Shown here: in pieces, positions 43,994 through 53,039 of the stretch
Numbering within the stretch: position 1 is the stretch's first letter
Layout: every line of letters begins with the position of its first letter
Source: Pediococcus cellicola
Lineage (GTDB): Bacteria; Bacillota; Bacilli; Lactobacillales; Lactobacillaceae
Length of the DNA stretch: 64,000 bases
Reading direction: 5' to 3'
NCBI RefSeq assembly: GCF_001438655.1
Contig: NZ_JQBR01000003.1
Location: 124,001 to 188,000, forward strand
Position numbers and translations under genes: made by a program
The notes under the pieces: generated by a model
Database searches by the model: none
The model's input: only the letters and a program-made list of their open reading frames with translations
What the model was told of the DNA's origin: nothing

Positions 43994-44878
43994 CTATTTT
44001 GTAAAGGCCTGCTTAAATCGTTTTACTAGTTCTGAAACCACTGGCGATAAAACGCGATTTTTTCGCCATGCTAAGACACAATTTGTCTTCATTTCTGGCT
44101 GTAGCGGAATAAACTTGATTTTACGGATATTGCTATCAATTGTTGCGCCTTCAATGACTAACGCGGCAGCAATTTGACGTTCAACTAGCGGGAGAATATT
44201 ATAATGTAAATTAAAATAACCAATCACATTTAAATTATCATTTGGCTCTCCCGTCCAGTCCGAAAGTAACTGATGAATTTCTGAACGGGCGCCCATCATG
44301 AGTGGAATTCCGCTCAAATCATCAGGTGTGATGGCTGGTTTGACCGCCAAAAATGAATTTTGTGCCACTAACAGCCCCCAACGTTCCGTTCGTGGCAGCG
44401 TTAAGGTGTGATATTTATCTGTATTGATTGGTTCCAACAAAATAGCTAAATCAACTAGTCCTTTGTCTAACCGATCGATAATATCATCACTGGTTCCCGT
44501 TAGAACGGTAAAAGTGACTTCCGGATAATCACGAATAAACTCTTCAAGCATCATAGCCATAGTATCTGAATTATCAGCTTCAACACAACCAATCCGGATA
44601 TGGCCACTAAATAGTTGCCGGCGTCGATCCACAAATGCTTGTTGAGTAGCTTGTGTTAAATCTAAAATTTCACTCGCACGACTTTTTAAAAACAATCCAG
44701 CTTCAGTCAATTCCAAATGATTTTTTTCACGGGTAAACAGCGGCGAACCTAATTCCGTTTCTAATTCACGAATCTGCCTGCTTAATGTGGGTTGGGTAAT
44801 ATGAAGCTGTTCAGCTGCCTGGGAAATATTGCCGAGGTCAGCTACTGTCCAAAAGTAACGTAATAAGCGCAGTTCCAT
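43994..44878 (-). CDS. LysR-family transcriptional regulator
   Basis: 294 aa: HTH in LRYFWTVADLGNISQAAEQL and TQPTLSRQIRELE, with effector domain following. ATG 44878 follows GGGAGGG; the frame extends nine codons further. It lies upstream of, and parallel to, the secreted protein and redox genes, which makes the flavodoxin-SDR-cupin cluster a possible target, though a 120-bp gap and a terminator intervene. Confidence 0.88.
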   Translation of the reverse strand: MELRLLRYFWTVADLGNISQAAEQLHITQPTLSRQIRELETELGSPLFTREKNHLELTEAGLFLKSRASEILDLTQATQQAFVDRRRQLFSGHIRIGCVEADNSDTMAMMLEEFIRDYPEVTFTVLTGTSDDIIDRLDKGLVDLAILLEPINTDKYHTLTLPRTERWGLLVAQNSFLAVKPAITPDDLSGIPLMMGARSEIHQLLSDWTGEPNDNLNVIGYFNLHYNILPLVERQIAAALVIEGATIDSNIRKIKFIPLQPEMKTNCVLAWRKNRVLSPVVSELVKRFKQAFTK

Positions 44879-44952
44879 TGATATCCCTCCCTTAATTTGA
44901 CACATATTTAATGATTTAATTATACATCAGCCATTAAAAACTCACATTGTCA

Positions 44953-44994
44953 TCAAAAAAATCACCTACAACACAAAATGCCGCAGGTGATTCT
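44953..44994 (-). terminator. Terminator after MucBP gene
   Basis: AATCACCT pairs with AGGTGATT around a 17-base loop, with seven T on the minus-strand side. Confidence 0.8.
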
Positions 44995-45007
44995 TAATTT
45001 TCTACTT

Positions 45008-46579
45008 TTAAAAATTAATTTTTTTACTATCCTTTACTGAAATCAAGATAAGTAATAATGCGAATCCTAACATCATGAATCCAAGTAATATTAAATAATT
45101 TTCAACATGAGACTCATCAAGCTGGGGTAACGCTTCATCATCCTGTTTTAAGGCACTGGCTTTTACAGTTGAGACCTTTTTGTCGGTAGCGTTTGCTAGC
45201 AAATTATTTTGGCCTTTACTTGTAGTGGCTACCGTCATCGCCTGCAATAAGACATTGTAGAACTTGGCATTCACAGCATAATTTTCTAACTGTCCTTGAT
45301 TAATAAGATACAACTCATTATGTGTAAACAGAAAAACTCGCTCTGGGTTTTGTCGGACAAAAACTAGGACACCATTAGCCTTGGCATATTGTAAATTTGC
45401 TAATTTTTCTGAAACATATGCGGCAATATTGCCGGTATTTGACACATTCAAAACAGAAAAATCCAAAGCTTGATTGTTTACTAAACGTGCAATTTTGACA
45501 CCGCCCAACTGGTCAACCTGAACCTCATAGATATATTTAGAATGCTTTAAGGATAACTGACTCCCAAAATTAACTTCACAGTATTCTCCATCCCCATCTT
45601 CATTTTCCCAGTAGAGGTCGTATACCGGTTTATTAAATTGATCATGCTCAAAGTCGAGTTCCTCACCTTCATCATAAGTTTGATCAATACTACCAATTTT
45701 TCCGTTAGCGGCAAGAACAACAAAAGTTTCTGATCCATCAGAATGTACCACATCTTTTGCTGTATCCGACAAATAATAATAGTTCACAGACTGATTCTTT
45801 TCTTTAAAATAGCCAGTTGCATTTTGTGGCATTCGTTGATCATCTATGATCCAATAAAGACCTGCATCTACTAAATCAACGGGTTTCACTTGATATTTGG
45901 TCCCATACTTCCCCTTAACAATCTGTGTATCCAGTAAAAATTCTTCATCCTCAAGAGACAACCAATAATTTACCTTCATTTTTTCAGTCTTAGCCAGATA
46001 AAAGTAACTGCTAATTTGATCGGTATCTCCCATAACTCCTGTTACATTCTGACTAGCGTTTTTATTTAACTTGTATCCGGTAAGTGCTTTAACTGGTGCT
46101 GTAAACTTTGTATTAACAGCTATATTTTGGATTTGGTCGCTCGCTAATTGCTTTCGAGTTCCTGTTAAATAATAGTGTGTGGTCAATTTGGCACTTTTTT
46201 GCACTGGTCACGTTTCTGCTGGTTGTTCAGAAACCTTTTGATCAGAAACCCTTTTGGAAGACTGATTTACGTTAACTTTTTGAGAAGTCGTAGATGAACT
46301 CCTTGTCGACTCAGACACTGCATTTGGCGTGTCTGACTGCGACGTTTTAGCCGTCTGAACTGCTTTTTGTGTTTCTGAAGTCGACGAACTGGCGTCAGTC
46401 TCCTTAACTTCAGCAGTTGAACTTACACTGCTTGCCTTGCTGATTGGTGACTCTCCACTGTCCGCTTGCACCACCGTCGGATTGGTCAAGCCAAAAATCA
46501 TAACCAAGCTTGTAAGGAACAGAACGCTTATTTCTAAAAAGCTTATATTTTTGAATCCATGACTCTTTTTACTGCCCAT
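45008..46579 (-). pseudogene. MucBP-type surface protein gene split by an in-frame TGA
   Basis: Two reading frames lie in one register with only TGA and one Pro codon between them (TGA at 46210-46208; GTG at 46204). The first (46208-46579, 123 aa) has a signal peptide (to about VVQA-DSG) and a Ser/Thr-rich linker. The second (45008-46204, 398 aa) has MucBP-like repeats (YYLTGTRKQL, MPQNATGYFKEKNQSVNYYY), and ends in LPQLDE, a hydrophobic span and SVKDSKK, a sortase-type tail whose expected Thr is Leu. Joined length would be 523 residues. Read as written, export of the main domain fails; treated as a pseudogene unless TGA is read through. Confidence 0.8.
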
Positions 46580-46598
46580 AATATCACCCTTTTTTTCA

Positions 46599-46618
46599 CG
46601 TTTTCAAAATTGAAAACG
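46599..46618. promoter_or_regulatory. 20-bp palindrome upstream of the MucBP gene
   Basis: CGTTTTCAA-AA-TTGAAAACG is a perfect 9-2-9 palindrome just upstream of the ribosome site; a TATTAT -10-like box lies next to it. TGAAAACGCTTTAT at 46611-46624 also matches the cre consensus at 12 of 14 positions. Confidence 0.55.
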
Positions 46619-46683
46619 CTTTATTGCCTAAATAATAGCACTTTTCCGGGTGGATACAAGTATTTTGTTAACAGTGGAAACTT

Positions 46684-46726
46684 TTTAACAAAAATGCCAT
46701 TTTCATCTCTGAAAATGACATTTATA
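46684..46726 (-). terminator. Terminator after GGDEF-EAL gene
   Basis: AAATGCCATTTTCA pairs with TGAAAATGACATTT (one mismatch), with a T run on the minus strand. Confidence 0.85.
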
Positions 46727-46728
46727 AG

Positions 46729-48558
46729 TTAAGATCCAATTGGTAAATGGGACTGATCAAAATAATTTCCTTCAACATACGTCACAAATGATTGCGTCGG
46801 GACAAATTGGGCTTCTTGCTGAGTTAAAACACCATCTAAAATAAAATCAATGTGCCATTTATCAGCAATTCTTCCCCAAAATTGGATATTGTCTTTTAAA
46901 AATTCACTACTTTGTTTATCACGCAGCCCTTTAAGGGTTAACTTAATTCCATCAATATATTCCAGGGCAGGACTTACACGCTCAAAATGTCGGTTACGAC
47001 CTACTTGGCTCAGCATGACCTTAATACCGCCTTGATGATAAATTGCAATTGAGCGTTTCAGTTCCTCTAGGGTTGGAACTTGGTCAAGTTCGATAACTAA
47101 TTTCTCAGGGCCATCGACGCCTTTACGAAATTCAATGATCTTTTTAGCGACTTTTAAATCCAAAAATTCAGCTGTTGATAAGGAAATGACAATTTTCTTA
47201 CAATCACTATTTATCAGTGCTTGACCAATCAACTTTAATCGCTCATCAATATTCAAATAAGCCCGGTCAGGCTTCTCCCATTTTCCTTTTTTATGATTGT
47301 AACAACGCAGTGTTAATTCATTCGCAATGTGCGTATTTCCAGACTTCACATCATAGATACTTTGTACAAAGTAAGCAAAAGTATTGTGATGTGTATCACT
47401 AATAATTTTTTGTTCCTTACCATCAACCGTAATTGTGTCTCGCCCAAAACGTTTACTATTATATAGCGAATCGTCTGCCCGTTTGTACAGATCATCTACT
47501 GATTTATCCCCGGGACGTAAACTAGACATTCCAATCGAAATAGTCACTTTAATTTTGTCTGTGTTGTAAGTAAAAGTCTGTTCACGCACTGCCTGCCAAC
47601 AATGAATCAAAACCGGTATGATTTCTTTTGCAGAGCTATTCGGAAAACTCATGGCAAATTCCTCACCGCCTGTGCGATACAGCTGATAATCGTGGCTATA
47701 CTGTTTCAAAATTTTCTGAACAGTCATGGAAACACCTGTTAATACGAGGTTGCCAGCCAAATGCCCATAAGTATCATTAATCTGTTTGAAGTGATCCACA
47801 TCAAATTCTGCCAAAGAAAGAGGTTGCTGGTTCGTTCTGGCAACACCAACGGCATTAAAAATTTCATGGTTGTAGGCTGTAAAGTTCTTAACTCCTGTCA
47901 TCGTATCGTAATTGGCAATGTGAGAAATTTGATTATTTCGAACCACCACGTGACATTGTCGCCAAGTAAACAAAGTCATCAAGATAAACATCAGAATGCC
48001 TTCAGTTGCAACGGGAATACTTACCAGCATCCCAGCTGATTCTGCTGGAAGTGTTAACCAAAAATTTAGGCCAATGAGGGTGTAAACTAAAATATTTTCA
48101 ACGAAATTTTTATTAATTGTTTTATGACGATAGCGGATTACAACCAAGATTGTAAATAGAAAAACCATCGAAAACAAAAAACGTCCTGAGGTTAAGTCAC
48201 CCACATGGTGCATCATCCAAATAATCACGACCGCAAAACCACGAATCGCATACTCCACTGCATTAATATCGGCATCCATTAATGAGAATGTCAAAATAAA
48301 AAGGCCCACATTGTGGTACAGCATGGCATTAATGCCACCTTCATAACCCGCAAAATGCAATAAGGAACTCACCCCAACACTAAGCACGATTAGCATAATT
48401 CGGTCAACCATGCGCCTAGATTGGGTGGTATGTAATTTTCTAAATGCGATGTGCCAAACGGACATGTATATCTCAACGAAACCGACAATAAAAAAGATTG
48501 CTACTGATAATTGCGCAATCCATGCCCCCGCAGTCACAACTCCCATATTCATATGCAC
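46729..48558 (-). CDS. Membrane GGDEF protein with degenerate EAL domain
   Basis: About 609 aa: seven hydrophobic spans to about residue 205, a GGDEF domain with DVDHFKQINDTYGHLAGN and intact YRTGGEEFAM, then an EAL-like domain. In the latter NELTLR keeps the Glu, but the Asn motif is VISLS, the Asp-Asp motif is VMLSQVG, and the Glu of the last motif is Asp (LDGV), so phosphodiesterase activity should be lost. No RxxD I-site is seen before GGEEF. Likely a cyclase with a regulatory domain. Start is uncertain: GTG 48558 has GGGGGA at 7 nt; TTG 48573 and ATG 48552 are alternatives. Confidence 0.85.
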   Translation of the reverse strand: MHMNMGVVTAGAWIAQLSVAIFFIVGFVEIYMSVWHIAFRKLHTTQSRRMVDRIMLIVLSVGVSSLLHFAGYEGGINAMLYHNVGLFILTFSLMDADINAVEYAIRGFAVVIIWMMHHVGDLTSGRFLFSMVFLFTILVVIRYRHKTINKNFVENILVYTLIGLNFWLTLPAESAGMLVSIPVATEGILMFILMTLFTWRQCHVVVRNNQISHIANYDTMTGVKNFTAYNHEIFNAVGVARTNQQPLSLAEFDVDHFKQINDTYGHLAGNLVLTGVSMTVQKILKQYSHDYQLYRTGGEEFAMSFPNSSAKEIIPVLIHCWQAVREQTFTYNTDKIKVTISIGMSSLRPGDKSVDDLYKRADDSLYNSKRFGRDTITVDGKEQKIISDTHHNTFAYFVQSIYDVKSGNTHIANELTLRCYNHKKGKWEKPDRAYLNIDERLKLIGQALINSDCKKIVISLSTAEFLDLKVAKKIIEFRKGVDGPEKLVIELDQVPTLEELKRSIAIYHQGGIKVMLSQVGRNRHFERVSPALEYIDGIKLTLKGLRDKQSSEFLKDNIQFWGRIADKWHIDFILDGVLTQQEAQFVPTQSFVTYVEGNYFDQSHLPIGS

Positions 48559-48662
48559 TTGCTTTTCCCCCAATATCTAATAACTTTTTATACTTTTTCA
48601 GAATGCCGACACGACAAAACATTCACCATTTGTTTTAACTTCAGTGAACTTCACCATTCTTG

Positions 48663-49247
48663 TCACTCCGCCATAATCGTCCTCACATGCTGCTGCAAAT
48701 CAGGGACGATGGTTTCTTCAAACCAAGTATTACGATGCATCCACCCATAGTTTAATGGTGAAGGATGAACTAGCGGAAAATACTCAGGCAAATAATCTTG
48801 GTAGTGACGAACTGTTTCTGTAAGTGTCTTTTTTCGTCGTGTTTGGAGATAATATTGCTGTGCATATTGTCCAATTAAAAGTTTCAACTGTAGCTTGGGC
48901 ATTAAGTTCAACAATGGTTTGTGCCACTTCTCTGCAAATCCTTTTCGTGGTGGCAAATCACCATGTGGTCCCTTTCCTGGATAATAGAAATCTAACGGCA
49001 TGACTGCTATTTTTCCGGAATGGTAAAACTCATCTTTAGACAACCCCATCCAGCTTCGTAGCCGATCGCCACTCGGATCATTCCAAAATACCATTGAGGC
49101 TTGGGCTTTTCTGCTGGGAGCTTGACTAATGATTAGAATTTCAGCTGCCTGATAAATATGATAGAGGGGCTGGATATGCTGCTCCGTAAATTTTTTGTTT
49201 TGCGGATCGGCTTGAATAGCTTTAAAAATTGCGGTCGCCGTTTGCAT
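48663..49247 (-). CDS. Uracil-DNA glycosylase family protein
   Basis: 194 aa of the UDG superfamily: ILIISQAPSRKAQASM carries motif 1 and FPLVHPSPLNYGWMHRNTWF motif 2 (HPSP). Motif 1 lacks the GxDPG of classical Ung, so it belongs to the small uracil-glycosylase-like group and may act on other substrates. A GTG five codons upstream lies inside GGAGGA, so ATG 49247 is used. Confidence 0.85.
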   Translation of the reverse strand: MQTATAIFKAIQADPQNKKFTEQHIQPLYHIYQAAEILIISQAPSRKAQASMVFWNDPSGDRLRSWMGLSKDEFYHSGKIAVMPLDFYYPGKGPHGDLPPRKGFAEKWHKPLLNLMPKLQLKLLIGQYAQQYYLQTRRKKTLTETVRHYQDYLPEYFPLVHPSPLNYGWMHRNTWFEETIVPDLQQHVRTIMAE

Positions 49248-49306
49248 AAATCCATCCTCCACTCAAATTATCTTACTTTCTTATCTTAGCACAGCGCTTT
49301 AACAAC

Positions 49307-50086
49307 TTAAATGAGGTTAAAATGCTTAAGCCCGTTAACAACACCGTGATCACGAAAATCTGTTGTCACAAATTCAGCTGCTTCCTTTGTCGCATCAACG
49401 CCATTTGCCATTGCGACACCGTGATCTACAGCTTGCATTAACGCAATGTCATTTGGGCCATCGCCAAAGGCATAGGTTGGCACATTAGCTTGCCCAATGG
49501 CTTTTAAGGCTTGTGCGATGCCCGTTTGCTTGCTGATACCCTTTAATACCATGTCAATCGCAAAATTCGCGTTCCGATAAAAATCAAATTCGGGAAACTC
49601 TGCCTTTAAAATGGCGTCTTCATTTAAATCATCAGTCAATGCAATAATCATATAAACTGGATTTTTTTCGTAACGCTCCCTATCAATTGTAGGTAACGGC
49701 AAATGTAAAATCTGATACCCCGCCTTCATGGCTGCATTAATTCCCGTTGCCCATTCGTCATAGGCATCATATAGCGAAAGGGCAATCCCATGCGCATCCG
49801 AATAAGCAATGAGTCGTTGCAAAAGTTGTTTTGGCACACTTTGGGCGTACACTTTGTGCCCATTTAATGCCACATACTGCCCGTTTAAAGCCACAATTGA
49901 ATTAATGCCTGTCAATGTCAAAATGTCCGTCATAATCCCGGCAGAACGACCAGTGGCAATCACAGGTAAAATGTGACGACGCTTCAACGTTTGAATTGCC
50001 AACAAGACATCTTCATCTACACCATGATGAACATTTAGTAACGTGTTATCCAAGTCAAAAAAGACGATCCCACGATAGTTTTCCAT
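49307..50086 (-). CDS. Cof-type HAD-superfamily phosphatase
   Basis: 259-aa hydrolase. HAD motifs: I VFFDLDNTLL, II ATGRSAG, III Lys in LKGISKQTG, IV FGDGPNDIALM. The first motif is DLDNT rather than the DLDGT common in Cof proteins. Substrate unknown, probably a sugar phosphate or flavin/pyridoxal phosphate. AGAGG before ATG 50086 fixes the start; the frame runs 20 codons further. Confidence 0.88.
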   Translation of the reverse strand: MENYRGIVFFDLDNTLLNVHHGVDEDVLLAIQTLKRRHILPVIATGRSAGIMTDILTLTGINSIVALNGQYVALNGHKVYAQSVPKQLLQRLIAYSDAHGIALSLYDAYDEWATGINAAMKAGYQILHLPLPTIDRERYEKNPVYMIIALTDDLNEDAILKAEFPEFDFYRNANFAIDMVLKGISKQTGIAQALKAIGQANVPTYAFGDGPNDIALMQAVDHGVAMANGVDATKEAAEFVTTDFRDHGVVNGLKHFNLI

Positions 50087-50303
50087 TTGCAATTTTCCTC
50101 TTTGATTTTCAGATCTATAGTTTAAAAACACGCTCTGCAAAGCCATTGTAAGGCTTTTCTAAAAGCGCTGTAATTAAAATATACGCCCTCTACGCAAATA
50201 ATTCAACGACTTTTCAAATTAACCAGAATAAAATAAAAAACACCCAAAAATAAATGAAATGAACTAAAATAAACTACAGTAAAAGAAAGTGAGATGTGTA
50301 ACT

Positions 50304-51047
50304 TTGCAGTTCTTATTTATGGTCTTTACCGGTTTACTTGTTGGTGTGTTTGTCATTTCTATGGGCGGCGGTGGTGGTGCCATCTATTTAGGTATCTTAA
50401 CCGCTGTATTTAACTTGGCTCCCGCTTCGGCCGCTGCCACTTCCATCGTAACGGCACTGCCTTCTTTAGCCATCGGCTCCTGGTTATACTATCGGCAAGG
50501 GCAGATTAACTTTCACTTAGGAAATATTATGTTGTTATCTGCCGTACCATCCGTACTGGTTGGTGCGTTTATTGCACCATTTATTCCTACTAAAATTTAC
50601 ACGATTATTATTGGCCTGATTCTTTTGGTTCTGGGCATTCAGGTTCTTTATAAAGTTAGAAAGGGAAATAAAAAAGCATCCGCAAATCCTTCAAAAACAC
50701 TACCAGTTATTTTTGGTGTCATTAGCGGATTAATGGTTGGTGTTGCTGGCTTGAGCGGTGGGGGACCAATCATGGCTGGTTTGCTTTTAATGGGAGCTCC
50801 CATGATTCAAGCCTCGGCCACTTCTTCATACGTCTTAGTATGCATGTCAATTGTGGGCGCCCTAACACATGTGTCTGGTGGTCAAGTTGACTGGCCAATT
50901 GGCATCAGCTTAATCTGTGGCGCTGTTGTCGGAGCTGCCATTGCGCCAAGACTAATGAAGAAATTTGCTGTCGGCCGTGGCGCGATTATTCTAAATGTCA
51001 TTATGGGCGTTTTGCTCGTATTTATGGGTACTAAAACTTTACTCTAA
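50304..51047 (+). CDS. TauE/SafE family permease, second copy
   Basis: 247-aa membrane protein with eight spans and the two-fold repeat of the family: GVFVISMGGGGGAIYLGIL and GVAGLSGGGPIMAGLLLMG. Only distantly related to the copy at 2173. Substrate unknown. The longest frame starts at GTG 50289; GTGAGATG before TTG 50304 suggests a start there, but both are possible. Ends in a strong terminator. Confidence 0.85.
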   Translation: MQFLFMVFTGLLVGVFVISMGGGGGAIYLGILTAVFNLAPASAAATSIVTALPSLAIGSWLYYRQGQINFHLGNIMLLSAVPSVLVGAFIAPFIPTKIYTIIIGLILLVLGIQVLYKVRKGNKKASANPSKTLPVIFGVISGLMVGVAGLSGGGPIMAGLLLMGAPMIQASATSSYVLVCMSIVGALTHVSGGQVDWPIGISLICGAVVGAAIAPRLMKKFAVGRGAIILNVIMGVLLVFMGTKTLL

Positions 51048-51103
51048 GCAGCAAAAGGCATTGCATTAAACAGCAGTGCCATTTCCTCTAAAACCCAATT
51101 ATA

Positions 51104-51138
51104 AAAAAAGAGGCCGGGAAAAAATCCCGGTCTTTTGC
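51104..51138 (+). terminator. Terminator after second TauE/SafE gene
   Basis: AAAAGAGGCCGGGA pairs with TCCCGGTCTTTT around an A-rich loop. Confidence 0.88.
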
Positions 51139-51230
51139 TATCTCTACACTTGAATAATCGCCATCCAGCAAAGGAACTGTCTTCTCCGCTTAGCTACGAA
51201 AGTCAAACCACTTTTTTCCAGCTCTCATTT

Positions 51231-51506
51231 TTAATATAGATATATCAGTCCCCAATACTTCTCTGCATTAGCGGCAATCCCCTGATATAGGGTTGTCAAG
51301 GCTTGTGGTGCTACATAATGATGAGCTAATAAGTAATACGTAATTTTACGGCTAATTCTAATGCAGACAAGTTTTACTTCAACATTATTTTCTAGCTCAG
51401 TAGCGTAAGTTAAGAGAAAACTTGAAATTTCTGGATTTTGTTTAATTTTTGGATCTTTGTAGGCTGTATCAATCAAATCAAAAATTTCCTGTTGTTTTTT
51501 ATCCAT
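51231..51506 (-). CDS. Class IIa bacteriocin immunity-type protein, orphan
   Basis: 91-aa helical protein resembling the enterocin A immunity family: FDLIDTAYKDPKIKQNPEIS, LLTYATELENN, ITYYLLAHHYVAPQALTTLYQG and a C-terminal tail ending YWGLIYLY. Such proteins block pore formation by pediocin-like peptides through the mannose PTS. No bacteriocin gene lies beside it, so it may protect against foreign peptides. ATG 51506 follows GGGGGGAAG. Confidence 0.7.
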   Translation of the reverse strand: MDKKQQEIFDLIDTAYKDPKIKQNPEISSFLLTYATELENNVEVKLVCIRISRKITYYLLAHHYVAPQALTTLYQGIAANAEKYWGLIYLY

Positions 51507-51592
51507 TTTCTTCCCCCCATTATGTATATCGCTTTATATTGTAGCGCTGTTTCAAGTGGAAACTTTCTATGACCCATTTAAGGGACCACTAA

Positions 51593-51802
51593 TTAGCGAT
51601 TGCGAATCAGATGGTAAACAACTAACTGAAAAATTAAAACAATCACGAAAAATATGCCAAGCACGGCTAATGCGAGCCACCTCATAGACATTGTCTGCAC
51701 AATACCGGCGCCGTCAACTTTTCGCATCAAAATGAAGATTGTGGCGATCATAAAGATTACGAACCAAATACTGTTCATAATCCACCAATTTTTAATCTGC
51801 AT
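51593..51802 (-). CDS. Small two-TM membrane protein (DUF3923-like)
   Basis: 69 aa: NWWIMNSIWFVIFMIATIFI, a short MRKVDGAG loop and a second span LALAVLGIFFVIVLIFQLVV. The VDGAGIVQT loop reminds me of DUF3923, tentatively. Function unknown. ATG 51802 has GGGGGG upstream. Confidence 0.65.
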   Translation of the reverse strand: MQIKNWWIMNSIWFVIFMIATIFILMRKVDGAGIVQTMSMRWLALAVLGIFFVIVLIFQLVVYHLIRNR

Positions 51803-51874
51803 AACGAAGATCCCCCCTTATAGTTTATCACTAAAATTCAAAAGTGAACTTTTTATCTTCTTCATTAGTTTACG

Positions 51875-52312
51875 CTATTTCTCTAAAGTTTTCATAACGA
51901 ACGCCACTTCCTTCGTAGCTGGATCCGTTCGCGTTTCGCTGATTGCAAAACCGTGGCTCTTGTAAAATTTGATAGCTCGGTCATTCTTTTCATACACATC
52001 AAGGGTCAAAGGACTTACCGCTTTCTTTGCGGCTTCAATTAGCTGTGTGCCAATCCCTTGATTTTGAACGTCCTCACGTACAAAAAGTCCGGCAATGTAA
52101 CGATCCATCAAGCCAAGGAATCCCACAATGCCTTCGTGATCAATTGCCAAAAGGAACGTGGCTTTTTGCATTAATTTTCTTACTAACGCTTTATTCCCCT
52201 GCCAATAGTTGGGATCCACAAAATTGTGGGCCTTTAAATTACCTGCCAACCAAATCTGCATAATTTGGTCCAATTGATCTGAGGTTAATTGCGTCACTTT
52301 TTGAATTTTCAA
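51875..52312 (-). CDS. GNAT acetyltransferase, YjaB-like
   Basis: 145 aa: LFVREDVQNQGIGTQLIEAA holds the acetyl-CoA loop (QNQGIG), with DVYEKNDRAIKFYKSHGF typical of YjaB-type enzymes. Acceptor unknown. Start is TTG 52312 with AAGGAG, which overlaps the end of the AlkD-like gene, so the two are likely co-translated. Confidence 0.88.
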   Translation of the reverse strand: MKIQKVTQLTSDQLDQIMQIWLAGNLKAHNFVDPNYWQGNKALVRKLMQKATFLLAIDHEGIVGFLGLMDRYIAGLFVREDVQNQGIGTQLIEAAKKAVSPLTLDVYEKNDRAIKFYKSHGFAISETRTDPATKEVAFVMKTLEK

Positions 52313-52322
52313 TTTATACTCC

Positions 52323-52970
52323 TTATGACAGATATTTACTGCCTTCTTTAACTGCTAATTTACTCAACTCATGTGCTTTTAAAAACTGACTCACCCAATC
52401 AGGATTGTATTTACTGTACTGCCTTAGTGACCAACCAATGGCCTTTTGAATGAAGAATTCATCCGTCTTCTGATCATACAAAATAGCGTGAGTCAGCATG
52501 TTGGTATCTAAAGTCTCCTTTTCCATAAGCTGTAAATTAATAGCCACACGGCGTTCCCAAAAATTCTGACTTTGGTAAAACAACTCAAATACCTTTTCTT
52601 TTTCATCAAGATGCCGCTTCACGTATTTACCGAAAAACGTTCGCCAGGGATCAACCGAATCCCACCAACTTTTTTGCGTAACCAACTGCTTAAACACCAT
52701 AATATCCGTAAAATGCCATTTTTGGATATTTTTAATCGCTAAATCAATTGCCACATACTGATACTCTCGATATTTACGTGCATACAATTCATTAATCCAT
52801 GCCTTGATGGTCGTAGGTGAACAATGGGTACTCCGGTTTAACAGATCCCGACTTTGTGCTTTTCTTTCCACAGATTTAATCCCAATAAATTCAAATTTGT
52901 CCTTCATGTAATGTGCCATCGCCGGTGCAATGGCAGAATTGCCAACTAATTCAAAATCTAATTTTTCCAT
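52323..52970 (-). CDS. DNA alkylation repair protein, AlkD-like
   Basis: 215-aa HEAT-repeat protein of the AlkC/AlkD type, which removes alkylated bases. Seen: KSVERKAQSRDLL, YQYVAIDLAIKN and WWDSVDPWRTFFG with the conserved Trp-Asp pair, and FIQKAIGWSLRQYSK near the end. The frame extends 14 codons upstream; GGGAG before ATG 52970 fixes the start. Operon with the GNAT gene. Confidence 0.88.
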   Translation of the reverse strand: MEKLDFELVGNSAIAPAMAHYMKDKFEFIGIKSVERKAQSRDLLNRSTHCSPTTIKAWINELYARKYREYQYVAIDLAIKNIQKWHFTDIMVFKQLVTQKSWWDSVDPWRTFFGKYVKRHLDEKEKVFELFYQSQNFWERRVAINLQLMEKETLDTNMLTHAILYDQKTDEFFIQKAIGWSLRQYSKYNPDWVSQFLKAHELSKLAVKEGSKYLS

Positions 52971-53039
52971 ATAATCTCCCATCTTTAAGTATCCAAGCCG
53001 ATCAAGGTCCATTTAAAATGTTTCACGCGAAACACTTGT

